A stretch of DNA of 64,000 nucleotides, taken from the NCBI RefSeq assembly GCF_016097555.1, contig NC_054704.1, positions 46,397,026 to 46,461,025 on the forward strand, read 5' to 3'. Below the pieces are notes generated by a model, which was not told where the DNA came from, did not search any database, and saw nothing but the letters and a program-made list of their open reading frames with translations. Shown in pieces: positions 13,401 through 22,392 of the stretch (positions within the stretch are counted from its first letter, which is position 1; each line of letters opens with the position of its first letter). The position numbers were made by a program, and so were the translations under genes. This DNA comes from Gigantopelta aegis. Taxonomy: Eukaryota; Mollusca; Gastropoda; Neomphalida; Peltospiridae.

Positions 13401-16400
13401 CCCAATAAATACAACACTACGCATTTGCCAATAGTACTGCGCACGGGCCAATCATCAGTTTTACAGCGTGTAGCAATAGTAAAATGGTATTAATGTTTTT
13501 AACTTTGCGGAAAATCGTAATTCCGTTTCATAATGGGAATTCCGTGAATTCTGTCTGTTTTCCGCGATCGCGGAAAATCACTGGGTCTAGATGTCTTGAC
13601 GATTTTGTTTGGTATAGAACTACATGTATCTTGTTTAATTTTGTTACACTTTGTGAATGTGATGTGTATGCAGTGGTTCATTCATAAAATGCAGCATAAT
13701 TAGATTTAAATCGGTTATCTATTTTATTATTGTGTGTGTATTGTGTTCACCTATTTTCACTTTAACGTGATTGTTAGTTTTCAAAAGCAGTACATTGCTG
13801 TTTCCTATTATTTGAATAGGCCACCTATTATGTCATTTTAAAACTTAATTGGTGTGTTAAGACCTTATCCGTGTATCATACAGCAGTATGTAGTATAGTT
13901 CTTACGATGGTTTGGTTTGTTTAGGTGGAATGTTCTTATGATGGTTTGTTTTGTGTTTAGGTTGTATGTACTTATGATGGTTTGTTTTGTGTTTAGGTTG
14001 TATGTACTTATGATGGTTTGTTTTGTGTTTAGGTTGTATGTTCTTATGATGGTTTGTTTTGTGTTTAGGTTGTATGTACTTATGATGGTTTGTTTTGTGT
14101 TTAGGTGGTATGTTCTTATGATGGTTTGTTTTGTGTTTAGGTGGTATGTACATGCCACAGCAGAACATGTACGGAATGGTGCCTGGACAGGCTGGACAAC
14201 CAATGATTGGAGGCCAACCAGGCATGCCAGGCATGATGCCACAACAGCAGGGCATGATGCCACAACAGCAGGGCATGATGAGAATGCAGCAGGTAATGTA
14301 CATCAATTTTAACAAATCTACAACTTTTTTTATCTTTTTTTTTTTTTAAGTGGTGTGGTACCTTGATTATATAATTACATTTTGTTATCTCAATCTCTGT
14401 AATGTTGAGAGCGAAGGATATCTGGACTGGAGGTGAAGAAATTTGTCTATGGCATAATTTTCATCAGCAGTTATGTTTTATCTTGAACCACCGACATCTC
14501 AAGGTTATTGGTTTGGTTTCTTCAACATTGAGATTCAACAGGGTTTGATTTTATATCTCTCTTGTCTTGTTACTTGTATATAAAATGTACTATATTTTAT
14601 GTCCAAGTGACTTTCCTCAACTAAAAAGTTCCTTTCTTTACTACTTGTTTTAGCCAAATGCATATGGAATGGGTCAAGTGGGTGGTATACCTGGAGGAAT
14701 GATGAGCCAGCCAAATATGATGATGCCCCCACAAGGAAGCGCGTTCAATCCACAACAGCAGCAGATGCAGCAGCAAATCCAGTATCAACAGGTATTGTCT
14801 TTACCATATTACTATGACAAAGTGACAGGAATAGTCATGTACAGTATATTGCCGTGTATTAGCTGACTTTTGAAGTCTAGAAACACTTTCCAAAAGAAGA
14901 GAGTCAGCTTATACACAGAGGCAACAAATTGGAGCATAAAATTCCGATCGAAAATACTCCCGACCGTGGCTTAATAAATTTTGATCATACCCTTAGAATT
15001 TCACAGATTATGTAACAAGAATTTGTGCACAGTATAAATAAAACACCCCATCATGCAATATTATGCAGTTTTTTGTTTGATGAATTATAAATAAAAATTA
15101 CTTGTTTTATTGTCATTTCAATAGTAAAAACGTATTCTTTCCAACTGTCCGCCATCTTTGTTTGACCTGTGCTGGGACCAGTCTTTCATATAGGAAATTT
15201 AAGATACAAAACGGTGTTTTTTCTTCAAACAAGTATTATATTTCTAATATTATTGTTTTGTTGGGAGGGTGCATTAAACTGTAAAGTAATGCCATAAATA
15301 AATTAAGCTGATTATTAACATTACCGACTGAAAAAACATAACATGAATTTCAGGACAATAATTACTCCCACTATTGAAAGAAAGAAGAAAGAAGTGTTTT
15401 ATTTAACGACGTCCCACTATTGTCACTTGACCATACCATATACTGTGAACAGCTGCAGTCACGGACCGCATGATCTTTTGTTTCTGTGTGTGGTGGGGGA
15501 TTAAACATGCCTCAATGATTTTACTTTTTGCTGTCCAGTGAATAAATTAATTACTTGTGTGCAGTGATATGTTGTTACAGCTTGAATTATTTATTTTTCT
15601 GTTATGCTTTATCAGTTCTAAATTATTTTTCACGGCATGGTAGGGACCTAGATGTTAGCATTGTCGCATTGATTGCGATCACGATTACTGTGTTTGTAAT
15701 AATTAAAGGGAAAACAAATATAATGAACAAGAAAAGCACAAGTCTATTTGTTGACAGTATTATTGAAATCGATACATCATACAGCTGGACAAAAGATGGC
15801 TTCGGCCAATGATTTTGTGCTAGATATTTAGGGTCAAATTAAGAGGTCGGCTAATACACGGCAATATACGGTATATAAAATTAGTTTTGTTATTAGTATT
15901 TCTACATGTACTTCAAAAAGGAAATGTGGGTGCATTATTTTATGTTTCCCTGATGTGCAAAATGGAATATATATGTTTTATATTATATACTAGTATTTGA
16001 TTGCATTCCCAAAATTATGTTAGGTAATCCATTATTCTCTGTCTGTCTCTCCGTCTGTCTCTCTCTGTGTTTCATGTAAACACATTCTCATAAATACATC
16101 ACACACCATGGATAAAGGAACATAATTAGCCACTGAATATAATTATCTTGAACTTTTACATACATATTTGAAAGTTTTAAAAACTAATGAAAAATTATTA
16201 TGTCTCCTGTCAACTTTTTAGATAATTGATTTGACTTTTATATGGCTTTCAGTCTGCATTGTTTCATTATTTTTGTTTTTTTGTTTATACAGATGCAGCA
16301 ACAAATGGCTGCTATGAAATTGGCAGGTGGACAAATGGCTGGAACAGTTGGAATGGCTCCTGTAATGGGTAGTCAGGGAGGCCAAAACTGGATGCCAGCA

Positions 16401-16439
16401 AGCACTGGACAGACGCTATCAAACAATCTTTGGCAATGA
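3151..16439 (+). CDS. SMAP1/SMAP2: stromal membrane-associated protein (SMAP1/SMAP2-like ArfGAP), C-terminal half
   Basis: SMAP proteins are Arf GTPase-activating proteins that act in clathrin-dependent endocytosis and post-Golgi traffic; the catalytic C4 zinc finger is N-terminal and lies outside this window. Six coding exons join in frame: 3151-3272, 7737-7869, 9915-10073 (probably alternative), 14141-14292, 14654-14791 and 16293-16439, 851 coding bases in all. The visible part has an acidic/Ser segment (DLLADIFGNSD), the family motif KDSILALYGN in exon 7737-7869, a Met/Gln/Gly/Pro-rich tail, and the C-terminus GQTLSNNLW-Q, close to the GQTLSTQLWK end of vertebrate SMAPs. Intron phases are 1, 0, 1, 1, 0, 0. 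Whether it is the SMAP1 or SMAP2 orthologue cannot be told; many invertebrates have a single gene. The family call is firm; the exact exon set needs transcript data. Confidence 0.88.
3290..3545 (+). repeat. dispersed repeat (TCATAGGGTTTTACGTGCAC type)
   Basis: The segment contains TCATAGGGTTTTACGTGCAC, ATTCAGAACAAGC and CGTCATGGGCACAAGAG. A diverged version of the same order of blocks recurs at about 9607-9800 (TCATAGGGCTTAACGTG, GTCATGGGCACAGG). I take it to be a short interspersed element. It sits immediately downstream of a SMAP splice donor. Confidence 0.6.
3575..3705 (+). repeat. SINE tail fragment
   Basis: The block GTCGAGGACAGACAGCC ... GGTGTGT(T/G)CC(A)AGGACAGC ... TTGAACC matches the 3' part of the SINE at 24537-24811. 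No head region is visible, so it is a fragment. Confidence 0.5.
4875..5055 (-). mobile_element. short CAGGG-ended DNA element (MITE-like)
   Basis: The ends are inverted: CAGGAGTAGTTCTG on the left and the complement of CAGGGCTAGCTCTGCC on the right. Read on the minus strand it matches the element at 38863-39196 (GCTCTGCCACTC-CCAAATT, then a T-rich stretch and TTTTAGGAA). TGCAA lies at both flanks, a likely 5-bp target duplication. It is non-coding. Confidence 0.6.
5990..6338. mobile_element. inverted-repeat element rich in GCAAG(G/C)TTG units
   Basis: It begins CCCAAACAAAAATGC and ends with the inverse, GCAATTTTTGTTTGGG. Between lie many copies of CAAGGTTGT, GCAAGCTT and GCATGCTTGC in both orientations, including a near-exact repeat of CTTCCCGCAAGCATATTTTC at about 6123 and 6210. 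The structure can fold extensively. I could not see a clear target-site duplication, so the exact ends are uncertain. Confidence 0.6.
7259..7430. mobile_element. palindromic MITE-like element (CCTCTCTAAATTGGACA type)
   Basis: The left end, AAAACCTCTCTAAATTGGACAC, is answered by GTTTAGAGAGGTT at about 7322 and by TTTAGAGGTTTCACTGTAAT at the right end. Similar AACCTCT...AGAGGTT termini occur in mariner-type short elements of other animals; the family is inferred. Confidence 0.45.
7737..7869 (+). CDS. SMAP1/SMAP2: SMAP-like exon b (KDSILALYG motif)
   Basis: The acceptor is AAATTCAG and the donor CCAG-GTGAGT. The 133 bp start in phase 0 and leave one base (phase 1). It encodes NGDMGTNLFENSSSD, then KGSEKNTKDSILALYGN and STSQQQMFGVPG. 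The KDSILALYG core followed by a QQQ stretch is the most diagnostic part of the gene in this window and fixes the family. Confidence 0.9.
8916..9203 (+). mobile_element. tRNA-derived SINE (family A)
   Basis: It opens with a tRNA-like head, TTTAGATCAGTTGGTTGAG, as an A box and GCAGGATCGAAGC as a degenerate B box. The body has AACTGATTGGGTT, CCACAACTGGTCAAA and ATAAAAGATCCCTTGCT. The tail has GTCAGAATTACCAAATGTTTG and ends near AAACAAAACAAAC. TCATTGAAC occurs directly at the left flank and at 9204-9212, a target-site duplication. The insertion lies in a SMAP intron. Confidence 0.85.
9607..9800 (+). repeat. dispersed repeat, second copy of the 3290 type
   Basis: Blocks TCATAGGGCTTAACGTG, CATTGTAACGCATGCC and GTCATGGGCACAGG match, in order, those at 3290-3545. 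It lies about 115 bp upstream of the polyglutamine cassette exon. Confidence 0.55.
9915..10073 (+). CDS. SMAP1/SMAP2: SMAP-like polyglutamine cassette exon (probable)
   Basis: An open segment of 159 bp (53 codons) lies between acceptor TATCTCAG and donor CCAG-GTACCC. It begins and ends in phase 1, matching both neighbours, so it can be included or skipped without changing frame. It encodes ENLLVHPSTLAYQAPL, ten consecutive Gln from mixed CAG/CAA codons, then PLLFNMQQCQPGSPFGIG and GFCFIDPG. The Gln/Pro-rich, hydrophobic composition fits the SMAP tail. The acceptor has a poor pyrimidine tract and the donor is weak, which fits alternative use. It could be a chance open frame, but the phase match and composition argue for a real exon. 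Confidence 0.6.
10381..10420. repeat. (TG)20 microsatellite
   Basis: Forty bases of pure TG dinucleotide in a SMAP intron. The His/Thr or Val/Cys open frames across it are artefacts. Confidence 0.95.
10906..11175. mobile_element. MITE with TTTCACAAAACAT inverted ends
   Basis: The left end is CTGGACCCAGTTTCACAAAACAT followed by TGTAAGCCTA. The right end, read in reverse, is CAGGGGCCTATTTCACAAAAC then ATCATAAGTTTACG. This is a common form of short non-autonomous DNA element. The inner block (GTGAAATAGATGTCAAACA, TATAACTGCTA-TC-CAG) recurs at 39060-39160. No target duplication could be fixed. Confidence 0.65.
11727..13588. mobile_element. 1.86-kb DNA transposon relic, 8-bp target duplication (hAT-like)
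   Basis: Terminal inverted repeats AGACCCAGTGGTTTTC and GAAAATCACTGGGTCT are flanked by perfect 8-bp direct repeats AGATGTCT (11719-11726 and 13589-13596). Eight-base duplications with short CAGTG-containing ends fit the hAT superfamily. No transposase frame was recognised. A second copy at about 59687-61264 shares the whole order of blocks. Inside are inverted GTTCAGCCAGC-type modules (about 12295-12430) related to 18495-18635. It is inserted in the SMAP intron before exon 14141. Confidence 0.8.
13903..14140 (+). repeat. 36-bp minisatellite carrying the SMAP splice acceptor
   Basis: Seven TTTAG acceptor sites end at 13924, 13960, 13996, 14032, 14068, 14104 and 14140, exactly 36 bp apart. 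The last is the acceptor of the SMAP exon at 14141. Each unit reads about TTAGGT(T/G)GTATGT, (A/T)CTTATGATGGTT, TGTTTTGTGT. Units therefore contain the intron end plus a copy of the first bases of the exon (GTGGTATGT). Using an upstream unit as acceptor would reach an in-frame TGA (ATG TAC TTA TGA) within five codons of the junction. Confidence 0.93.
14141..14292 (+). CDS. SMAP1/SMAP2: SMAP-like exon d (Met/Gly/Pro/Gln-rich)
   Basis: The acceptor is TGTGTTTAG and the donor CAG-GTAATG. Two bases plus 50 codons encode GMYMPQQNMYGMVPGQ, then AGQPMIGGQPGMPG and a duplicated MMPQQQG unit, ending in MMRMQQ. The exon sits against the minisatellite, whose last unit supplies its acceptor. The tail is low-complexity, as in other SMAPs. 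Confidence 0.85.
14654..14791 (+). CDS. SMAP1/SMAP2: SMAP-like exon e
   Basis: The acceptor is TTGTTTTAG and the donor CAG-GTATTG. The 46 codons are phase 0 at both ends, so this exon too could be skipped in frame. It encodes PNAYGMGQVGGIPGG, then MMSQPNMMMPPQGS and AFNPQQQQMQQQIQYQQ. Confidence 0.85.
14840..15874. mobile_element. 1-kb element with GCCGTGTATTAGC inverted ends
   Basis: The left end GTATATTGCCGTGTATTAGC and the right end GCTAATACACGGCAATATAC are inverted copies, with about 1 kb between. The interior is AT-rich and holds a segment starting GTGTTTTATTTAACGACG (about 15395), the tail motif of the local SINEs, so a SINE fragment is probably inserted. No transposase frame was seen. 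It lies in the SMAP intron 14792-16292. Confidence 0.7.
16293..16439 (+). CDS. SMAP1/SMAP2: SMAP-like last exon and stop codon
   Basis: The acceptor is TTTATACAG and the exon begins in phase 0. It encodes MQQQMAAMKLAGGQMAG, then TVGMAPVMGSQGGQNW and MPASTGQTLSNNLWQ, followed by TGA at 16437-16439. The MNQQMAGM-like start and the GQTLS--LW end are shared with vertebrate SMAPs. Confidence 0.92.
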   Translation: MQQQMAAMKLAGGQMAGTVGMAPVMGSQGGQNWMPASTGQTLSNNLWQ

Positions 16440-16550
16440 TAATAATCTGAATGTAGTCTCAATGTAAAATTATGTAAGCTGGTTACCACAATAGTTGGAC
16501 CACAGGTTGTAATCGTATGACAATAAGTCAATTAGATCATGATGAAAGTT

Positions 16551-16996
16551 AATAAAATACAATGTATTCAATTCATGTTTTTCATTTGAACAATTTGTAG
16601 TCCAAATGTTTTGGTAGACCTATTTATCTTGCATTCCATTGTGAATATTTACTTGCAAAAAAACCCAAATGTTTTAAAAGGAATTCTGAAATAATCTGTC
16701 CATACTATGTTATTTTTTTATTATTTTTTTCATCAAGACAAGTGGAAAATTTAAATTTTAAACTAGTAAATGTATAATGTTGCAATGGTATTGTTTTCAC
16801 AGTGCAGCGAATCTAGTCATTATACATAAACATGGCTCTTTCAATTATTTGTGTGATTTTTTAAAGAAAATATATCGTGTCAAAAGCTATAATTGCTTGA
16901 TATAGAATTTAAAATTAAGTTACTATTTTCAGTAGTTTATTTTAATTTTGACTTTATTTTCTTTTTTTGCAAAAATAAAGATAATGCTCTAATAAA
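16551..16996 (+). terminator. SMAP-like 3' UTR polyadenylation signals
   Basis: AATAAA hexamers occur at 16551-16556, 16974-16979 and 16991-16996, after the stop at 16439. Any could end the message; 16974/16991 follow a T-rich stretch. Which is used cannot be decided from sequence. Confidence 0.55.
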
Positions 16997-18494
16997 TATA
17001 CAGTCTACATGGATGTATATTAAGTGTAACCGTTCCTTGTAGTCAACATATTTAAATTTATTTGTTTGATACCATCTTGATTATTTTAAAGAACAAGAAA
17101 TATGTTTTTTAACCATAAATGCATTCCAATTGTATTTGTATATCCATCTCTATTTTAAAAGTTAAATCTTGCATTTTGCTAAAACTGAAAGGTATCCTTT
17201 GTCAGCAATGTGCTTTTGAGCTGTTCTAGTATAGACTTCATTTGCTTGATATCTTTTTAATTTTCATAATAGTGAAATAATATGAAAGCTTTTTATTGTT
17301 TTGTTAAATTTGGTGTATGGGAACTTGTTTCATTAAAAAAACTCCCTAAACAAAATGGTGTTTTCAGCTAAAACACTTTAGTTTAGTTTAGTTTGACAGT
17401 TGAATTTTCAAAAAATTATTTGTATTAAAGGTACTTTGCCCTCAAAATAATTTGAGCAATATTTTTATTTCTATACAGAAGCTGTATAAAGATTTCTGCC
17501 TCTTATACTGGTGTGTTATAGTAGTAGTCCTCCTTTTAGACAGAGTTGGAACCATACTTTATAGTCAATATTGGGGCCCTTGCTTATAAAACTTTATATG
17601 CAATTTGTCTCAAACTCTATTACAGTGTAAACTGAAAGTTTTATAAGCACGGAGACTGCTCTCCTCTTTAGCCAAAGCACCCGACAGTCAAGGCAACATA
17701 CCCTCACAACTCTATAATAACTTCTTTTAGAATCAGTGCAGAGATGGTATTGAACATATTAATGACATTGTAATTGTCATACATGTTGCTATCTCTATTA
17801 CTTTAAAAAAAATGAAATTGATACATTGCTAGTAAGTTTTTTGTGCATATTATCATCTTTTTTATCTCAAAAATAAGTTCCTTTTGAGGGTGAAATACCA
17901 TTTTACATTTTAATCTTTTTCAGCACTATATAATGGGGCACAATAATTTATATGAACCATTGTTCGTTACACGCATAAATTGACGTTACATGGTGAACGC
18001 AACATTTTGAATTGGCAGCTGTAAAACATCAAAAGTGATTGTATATGTTAGATGCTTCACTAGTGTTTTTAGCTGTTGTCTTTAGGTATTTCTTTAATCC
18101 TCTTAAAACCAACAAAGTTTATAAAGTAGTATCCAACAAAAGACCCCTTGCTGCTAATGGAAAAATAAATGAAGAATTATCAAATGATTGATGTCCAGTA
18201 GCTGGCAATTAATTACTGTGCTTTAGTGGTGTAATTAAACAAAACCTAAAAGTAATCAGATTATTTTAAACTATTTTAAGAAAAAACTGAGAAAAAAGTT
18301 TTCTCAGATTATATTCATTTAAAAACAAAAAAACAAAAAAAAGTAACTGACATACTTTACAAGGGTCAAAATTCATTTTGTTGAGTGGGTAACAATTTTT
18401 GTTTCTTCAGATTTTAGGCAGAAAGCAAATGCTAAAAAGTGAGAAACTAGCTTTAAAAGTAAGACTCCTAATAAGGGTAATTAGCCCTGGCCTA

Positions 18495-18635
18495 CATTCA
18501 GCCAACTATTTCTCGCTAAACAGTTGCAAACTATTTTTATTGATTTCTGAAGTGGCCATTCAGGTTAATGTGTAGCTTAAAACACAGTTTAGCAATTTGA
18601 AAAAAAAAATCAGCTGGCTCAACGTACCCCTGTAG
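18495..18635. repeat. palindromic repeat module (ATTCAGCCA ... CAGCTGGCTCAAC)
   Basis: The left end ATTCAGCCAACTATTT and the right end CAGCTGGCTCAACGT are inverted. Between lie CTGAAGTGGCCATTCAGGTTAA and TGTGTAGCTTAAAA. The same order occurs within the larger elements at about 12295-12430 and 60385-60520, so this is a solo copy of that module. Confidence 0.6.
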
Positions 18636-19468
18636 TGTATCTTTTTTAACAGCAATGTTTTAAGATTTGAAACTAATTGATAAAAGCATAAGATTTATAT
18701 TATAAGATAATAAGCAAAAGCTGCTCTTGAAACAGATTTTTAGAAAGCATATTGTGTGTTTTGAGTAGCATTTAAAAAACAAAAAAAATCAATCATTATC
18801 TGAAATTTTAGCACTTAGTTTTGTGCACTGATAAACCATGTTTTGTTTTTTAAGAAAATATATTTTTTATTTTCTGCAACATCTTTATCATTCTAAAGAA
18901 CTTCGTAGGCATTCTTTTTAAGTAATATTTTATTTCAAGAGAATGTACTTTTATTTGACCTAAATGTATGTTTTCCACTTGGCCACTTTTCCTTATGTAA
19001 TGTACCATGTACATTTGATTGTTTATATTGCTTGTAAACCTATACATATTTATCATTGTTGTGTGTTATATAGACTACACTTTAGTATGTTGTGAAATAC
19101 TGTAACAAAAAATAATCTCGTGACAAACATTGCTTGCTTAATAAGATGTTATTTTGTGGACTGGTTTCCATTTATTAAAAAAAAAGTAGTATTTATAGTT
19201 GTGAAGCTTCAAAAATTTGTATTTGTATATATTAAACACAAAAAGGTGCCTAATTTTGTTCAAATAAATTCATCCAAGTTAATACTTGATAGCTCAAATT
19301 ACTATCATAAATTAGATCAACATGTTTATAGCTCAATATAATAATATTTTTTTTTTTTTTTTTTCAATTATGCAATTTTGTATACTGAGCATTTATAAAT
19401 TTAATTAACTTGATAACTAGTAGCATTTGGGAAAAACAAATGATGTTACGCTCAAACTACTGCTAGCC

Positions 19469-19537
19469 ACACACACACACACACACAAAACACTTAACCT
19501 TATATATATACATGTATATATATATATATATATATAT
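19469..19537. repeat. AC and TA microsatellites
   Basis: A run of about nine AC units is followed within 15 bp by two TA runs split by CATG. Confidence 0.9.
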
Positions 19538-20415
19538 CATACTTTTTCAAATCAGGTATTCTAAAAGAACAAATTGTTTTTTTATATAAAATTATTTAAT
19601 GGATAGTGAAAACTAACAGTTAATTAAAGCCGGTCTACTTGAGTTTTTTTTTTAAATTGGATAAGCATCTGCACAGTGAAGAATGTAGAGCTAAAATTTA
19701 ACCTGGGTTATTTTAACTCCACAATTGTACCACGCGCTCTACTTTTACCCAGGTTAACTTTAGCTCTGGTTTTATGTCCCTGTGTAGACTGATAACCCCG
19801 GGTTAAATCATAGTGTTTTGACTCCACAGGTTGTGGTGGGTAGCTGGTTACATTGGAATGTAAAAACTAAAGAAAAAATACAGGAACTGAAAATACTCAT
19901 GGATTTTAATGCTAGCCAAAAGTTTTTTTTATTTTGTTCTTCAACAAGAAGCTCACAGGAATTTTCTACTTTTCAAGACCTGAAAAAAATGTTGCATATT
20001 TTGTTTAATGTTCAGTGTCATTTTTCATCTGTTTATCAGCAAACATGATTTGAATTCAATGAACTATTAGGGTAGAAGGCTCACGATTTTTCAGTCATTT
20101 GGCTGTGTATAGTGAAGTGCTGGCATTCACTTGGGTTCTGGCCTCACTATAATCTGTTTTTTCCTTGAATAATTAACAAGCCAACAGCAGCTAGAATTCA
20201 TCTAATAGTGTATTTTTATGTTCATATACATAAACATGCTGGATGTAAATACTGTTTGTCTGATGTAAATACCTGTACTGGTTGTCTAGAATAAATGTTC
20301 CAGTGTCATAGACTTGTGTGTGTTGCACACCATACATTACAGCACCTTGTATTATCAGTGAAATCCTTTTAGCATGGCTCCCTAAATCAATTATCATTAT
20401 GCCTATACTATTATC

Positions 20416-20417
<2 letters not shown>

Positions 20418-20447
<30 letters not shown>
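20418..20447. repeat. (AT)15 microsatellite
   Basis: A pure AT dinucleotide run in the intergenic region. Confidence 0.9.
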
Positions 20448-20448
<1 letters not shown>

Positions 20449-21237
20449 TAGTATCATTACATAATACATGTGTATATAGATAAATTTGAAAATATATTTA
20501 CCAGGCCGAGTCAGTTGCTTGGTTTATGCTACAATATGTTGGTGTTTTTTTTTATTACATCTATACATTATGGTGCAAAAGTGAAATACCCTGTATATGT
20601 ACTCTTCAAATTAAGTTGAGGACCACATCATAAAACGGGTATAAATTAATTTTTTATGATTGCCAAAAATAGGATAAATTATTTTTTGGTGTTACAGTCA
20701 CTTTATCTACAGATACACAGCAGTTTCAATTGCACAAGAATCACCAGTTCCACATTGACAGTGTGAAACGAAATTTTTTTTGTGGGTTTTTAATGTAAGC
20801 ATTGGACAGTCAGCAAGGCCAAAAACATGCCAGAGCATCATTACAAGTTGCATATGCACCATTCAACTTCTGGCTATGCTTGGTACCCATCAATGCATAA
20901 GCAACAGCACAAGTGAAATACTGAACCACTCCAACATGCTACCACAAATGACTTTGGAGAAACAAAGGCCACTGCAACTAATGAAATGGCCGATTTGAAA
21001 TTTTTACTAGTGTCCTTTGATGTTTGAATTAAACATATATATTGAATGATGTCATAAAGTACCCTGCTATTGTGTTGAAAGAATTTCACTGGACAGTACC
21101 GTTGTCACGTTTGTATATAAATTGAAAATAAAAGTGGTAAAAGCAAACTAGAAATGTGTTTTTGTTATTTAGTCTGCCTGTTCAAAGACTAGAAAGAATT
21201 ATCACTTGATTCAAGGTTTTGAAGCATTATCTACTTA

Positions 21238-21511
21238 AGTAGCCCAGTCGCAGGATTGAACCACCTCAGTGGATCCATTCAACTGATTGGGTTTTTTCTT
21301 GTTTCAACCAGTGCACTACAACTGGTCAAAGGCCGTGGTATGTGCTTTCCTGTTTGTCGGAAAGTGCATATAAAAGATCCCTTGCTGCATTAAGAAAATG
21401 TAGCTGGTTTCCTCTATTGACTATGAGTCAGAATTACCAAATGTTTTGACATCCAATAGCCGATGATTAATAAATCAATGTGCTCTAGTGGTGCTGTTGA
21501 ACAAAAACAAA
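21238..21511 (+). mobile_element. SINE family A, 5'-truncated
   Basis: It begins inside the tRNA-like head (CAGTCGCAGGATTGAACC, the B box) and runs through CACTACAACTGGTCAAAG, TAAAAGATCCCTTGCTGC and CATCCAATAGCCGATGATTA to GAACAAAAACAAACG. Confidence 0.8.
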
Positions 21512-21737
21512 CGATCTCTGTTCGCGGGCCTGTCTGGTTATTTCTCATTCGAGCCAGTGCACCATAATGTATATCAAAGGTTGTGGTATTTTCTATCCGG
21601 TCTGTGGGATGGTGCATATAAAAGATCCCTTGCTAATGGAAAAATAATGGGTTTCCTTTCTAAGATTCTAATAATATGCCATAATTACCACTGTTTGACA
21701 TCCAATAGCCAATGATTAATAAATAAATGTGCAACTT
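21512..21737 (+). mobile_element. SINE family A, second adjacent partial copy
   Basis: It abuts the previous copy. It has diverged CATTCGAGCCAGTGCACCA, ATAAAAGATCCCTTGCTAAT and GACATCCAATAGCCAATGAT. The head is missing. Two partial copies in the same orientation could be one insertion into another or a tandem arrangement. Confidence 0.7.
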
Positions 21738-22003
21738 TTACTTAGAATAGATCTGTTTAATATATTTAAAAAAAACTTGATCTAGATCAGTGATCGGAAA
21801 CAAACTTGATGGCAGATTATAGGGAACTGGTTGAGACAGAAAAAAACACTAGCAGATCCACCAACAGTGAATGATCCATCCAACACATCAACCAGAGATG
21901 CACCCCACCACCCAACCCCAATTATGAATGAAATCACCTTGCCAAACAAGTCCTTAATTTTAATTGAATAATACCATAAAATATTTTTTTACTGTAATGT
22001 GTA

Positions 22004-22009
22004 TTTAAT
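22004..22009 (-). terminator. possible MRGBP polyadenylation signal (ATTAAA)
   Basis: On the minus strand ATTAAA lies about 50 bases beyond the MRGBP stop codon at 22058. No AATAAA is seen nearby. A second ATTAAA lies at 21959-21964. A 3' UTR this short is possible but unproven. Confidence 0.4.
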
Positions 22010-22057
22010 GCAACAAAAAAAAGGAAACATCATCATCATAAAAACAATGACAAGAAA

Positions 22058-22392
22058 TCATCTTCGACCTCTCTTGATCGGAGGCTGGTCGGGTGTGGCT
22101 GGACTGGCACTGGCAGACTGAGTCTGACGAGTTCTCTTTCTCTTTGGGGATGGATCAGGAGTGTTTGCTGCAGACCAATGTCCCGATAAACTGGTTTTAG
22201 ATTCAGACTTGCTACCATGCAGCACTGAGCTGCCTTTGTGGTCTTTACTATGGGGTGTACCAGATGATTTGCTTTCTGTCTTTTGTGAGGATGAAGGTTT
22301 TGAATCTGTCTTTTGTGATGAGGAACTCTTGGATTCACTTTTTGTTGTATGAGAAGAAACATTTGATTTGGCTTCAGCTTTAACATTTTTTG
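22058..22392 (-). CDS. MRGBP: MRGBP exon 4 (Ser/Lys-rich tail and stop)
   Basis: The acceptor is TTTTTTTCAG. Two bases complete an Ala codon, then 110 codons and TGA (22058-22060). It encodes KNVKAEAKSNVSSHTTK, imperfect SSSQKT-SK repeats, SPKRKRTRQTQ and a final PPIKRGRR. The Met-initiated frame on the same strand over 22036-22386 is a shadow in another phase. Confidence 0.9.

Larger units (their letters stand above)
17000..22000. other. SMAP-MRGBP intergenic region (convergent gene ends)
   Basis: No gene was recognised. It separates two genes that run toward each other. It holds an inverted GTTCAGCCA-type module (about 18495-18635), AC and TA microsatellites (19469-19537, 20418-20447) and two SINE copies (21238-21737). 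The block at about 20570-21110 has no repeat partner in this window and no convincing coding frame. Confidence 0.65.

Noticed and set aside
13865-14315. Repeat proteins with NTKQTIIRTY or VLMMVCFVFRL units on both strands
   Set aside because: These frames exist only because a 36-bp unit (a multiple of 3) is repeated; the DNA is the splice-acceptor minisatellite of SMAP.
22036-22386. 116-codon minus-strand frame beginning MLKLKPNQMFLL
   Set aside because: It is a shadow in the wrong phase of MRGBP exon 4; the real frame reads KNVKAEAKSN to PPIKRGRR.
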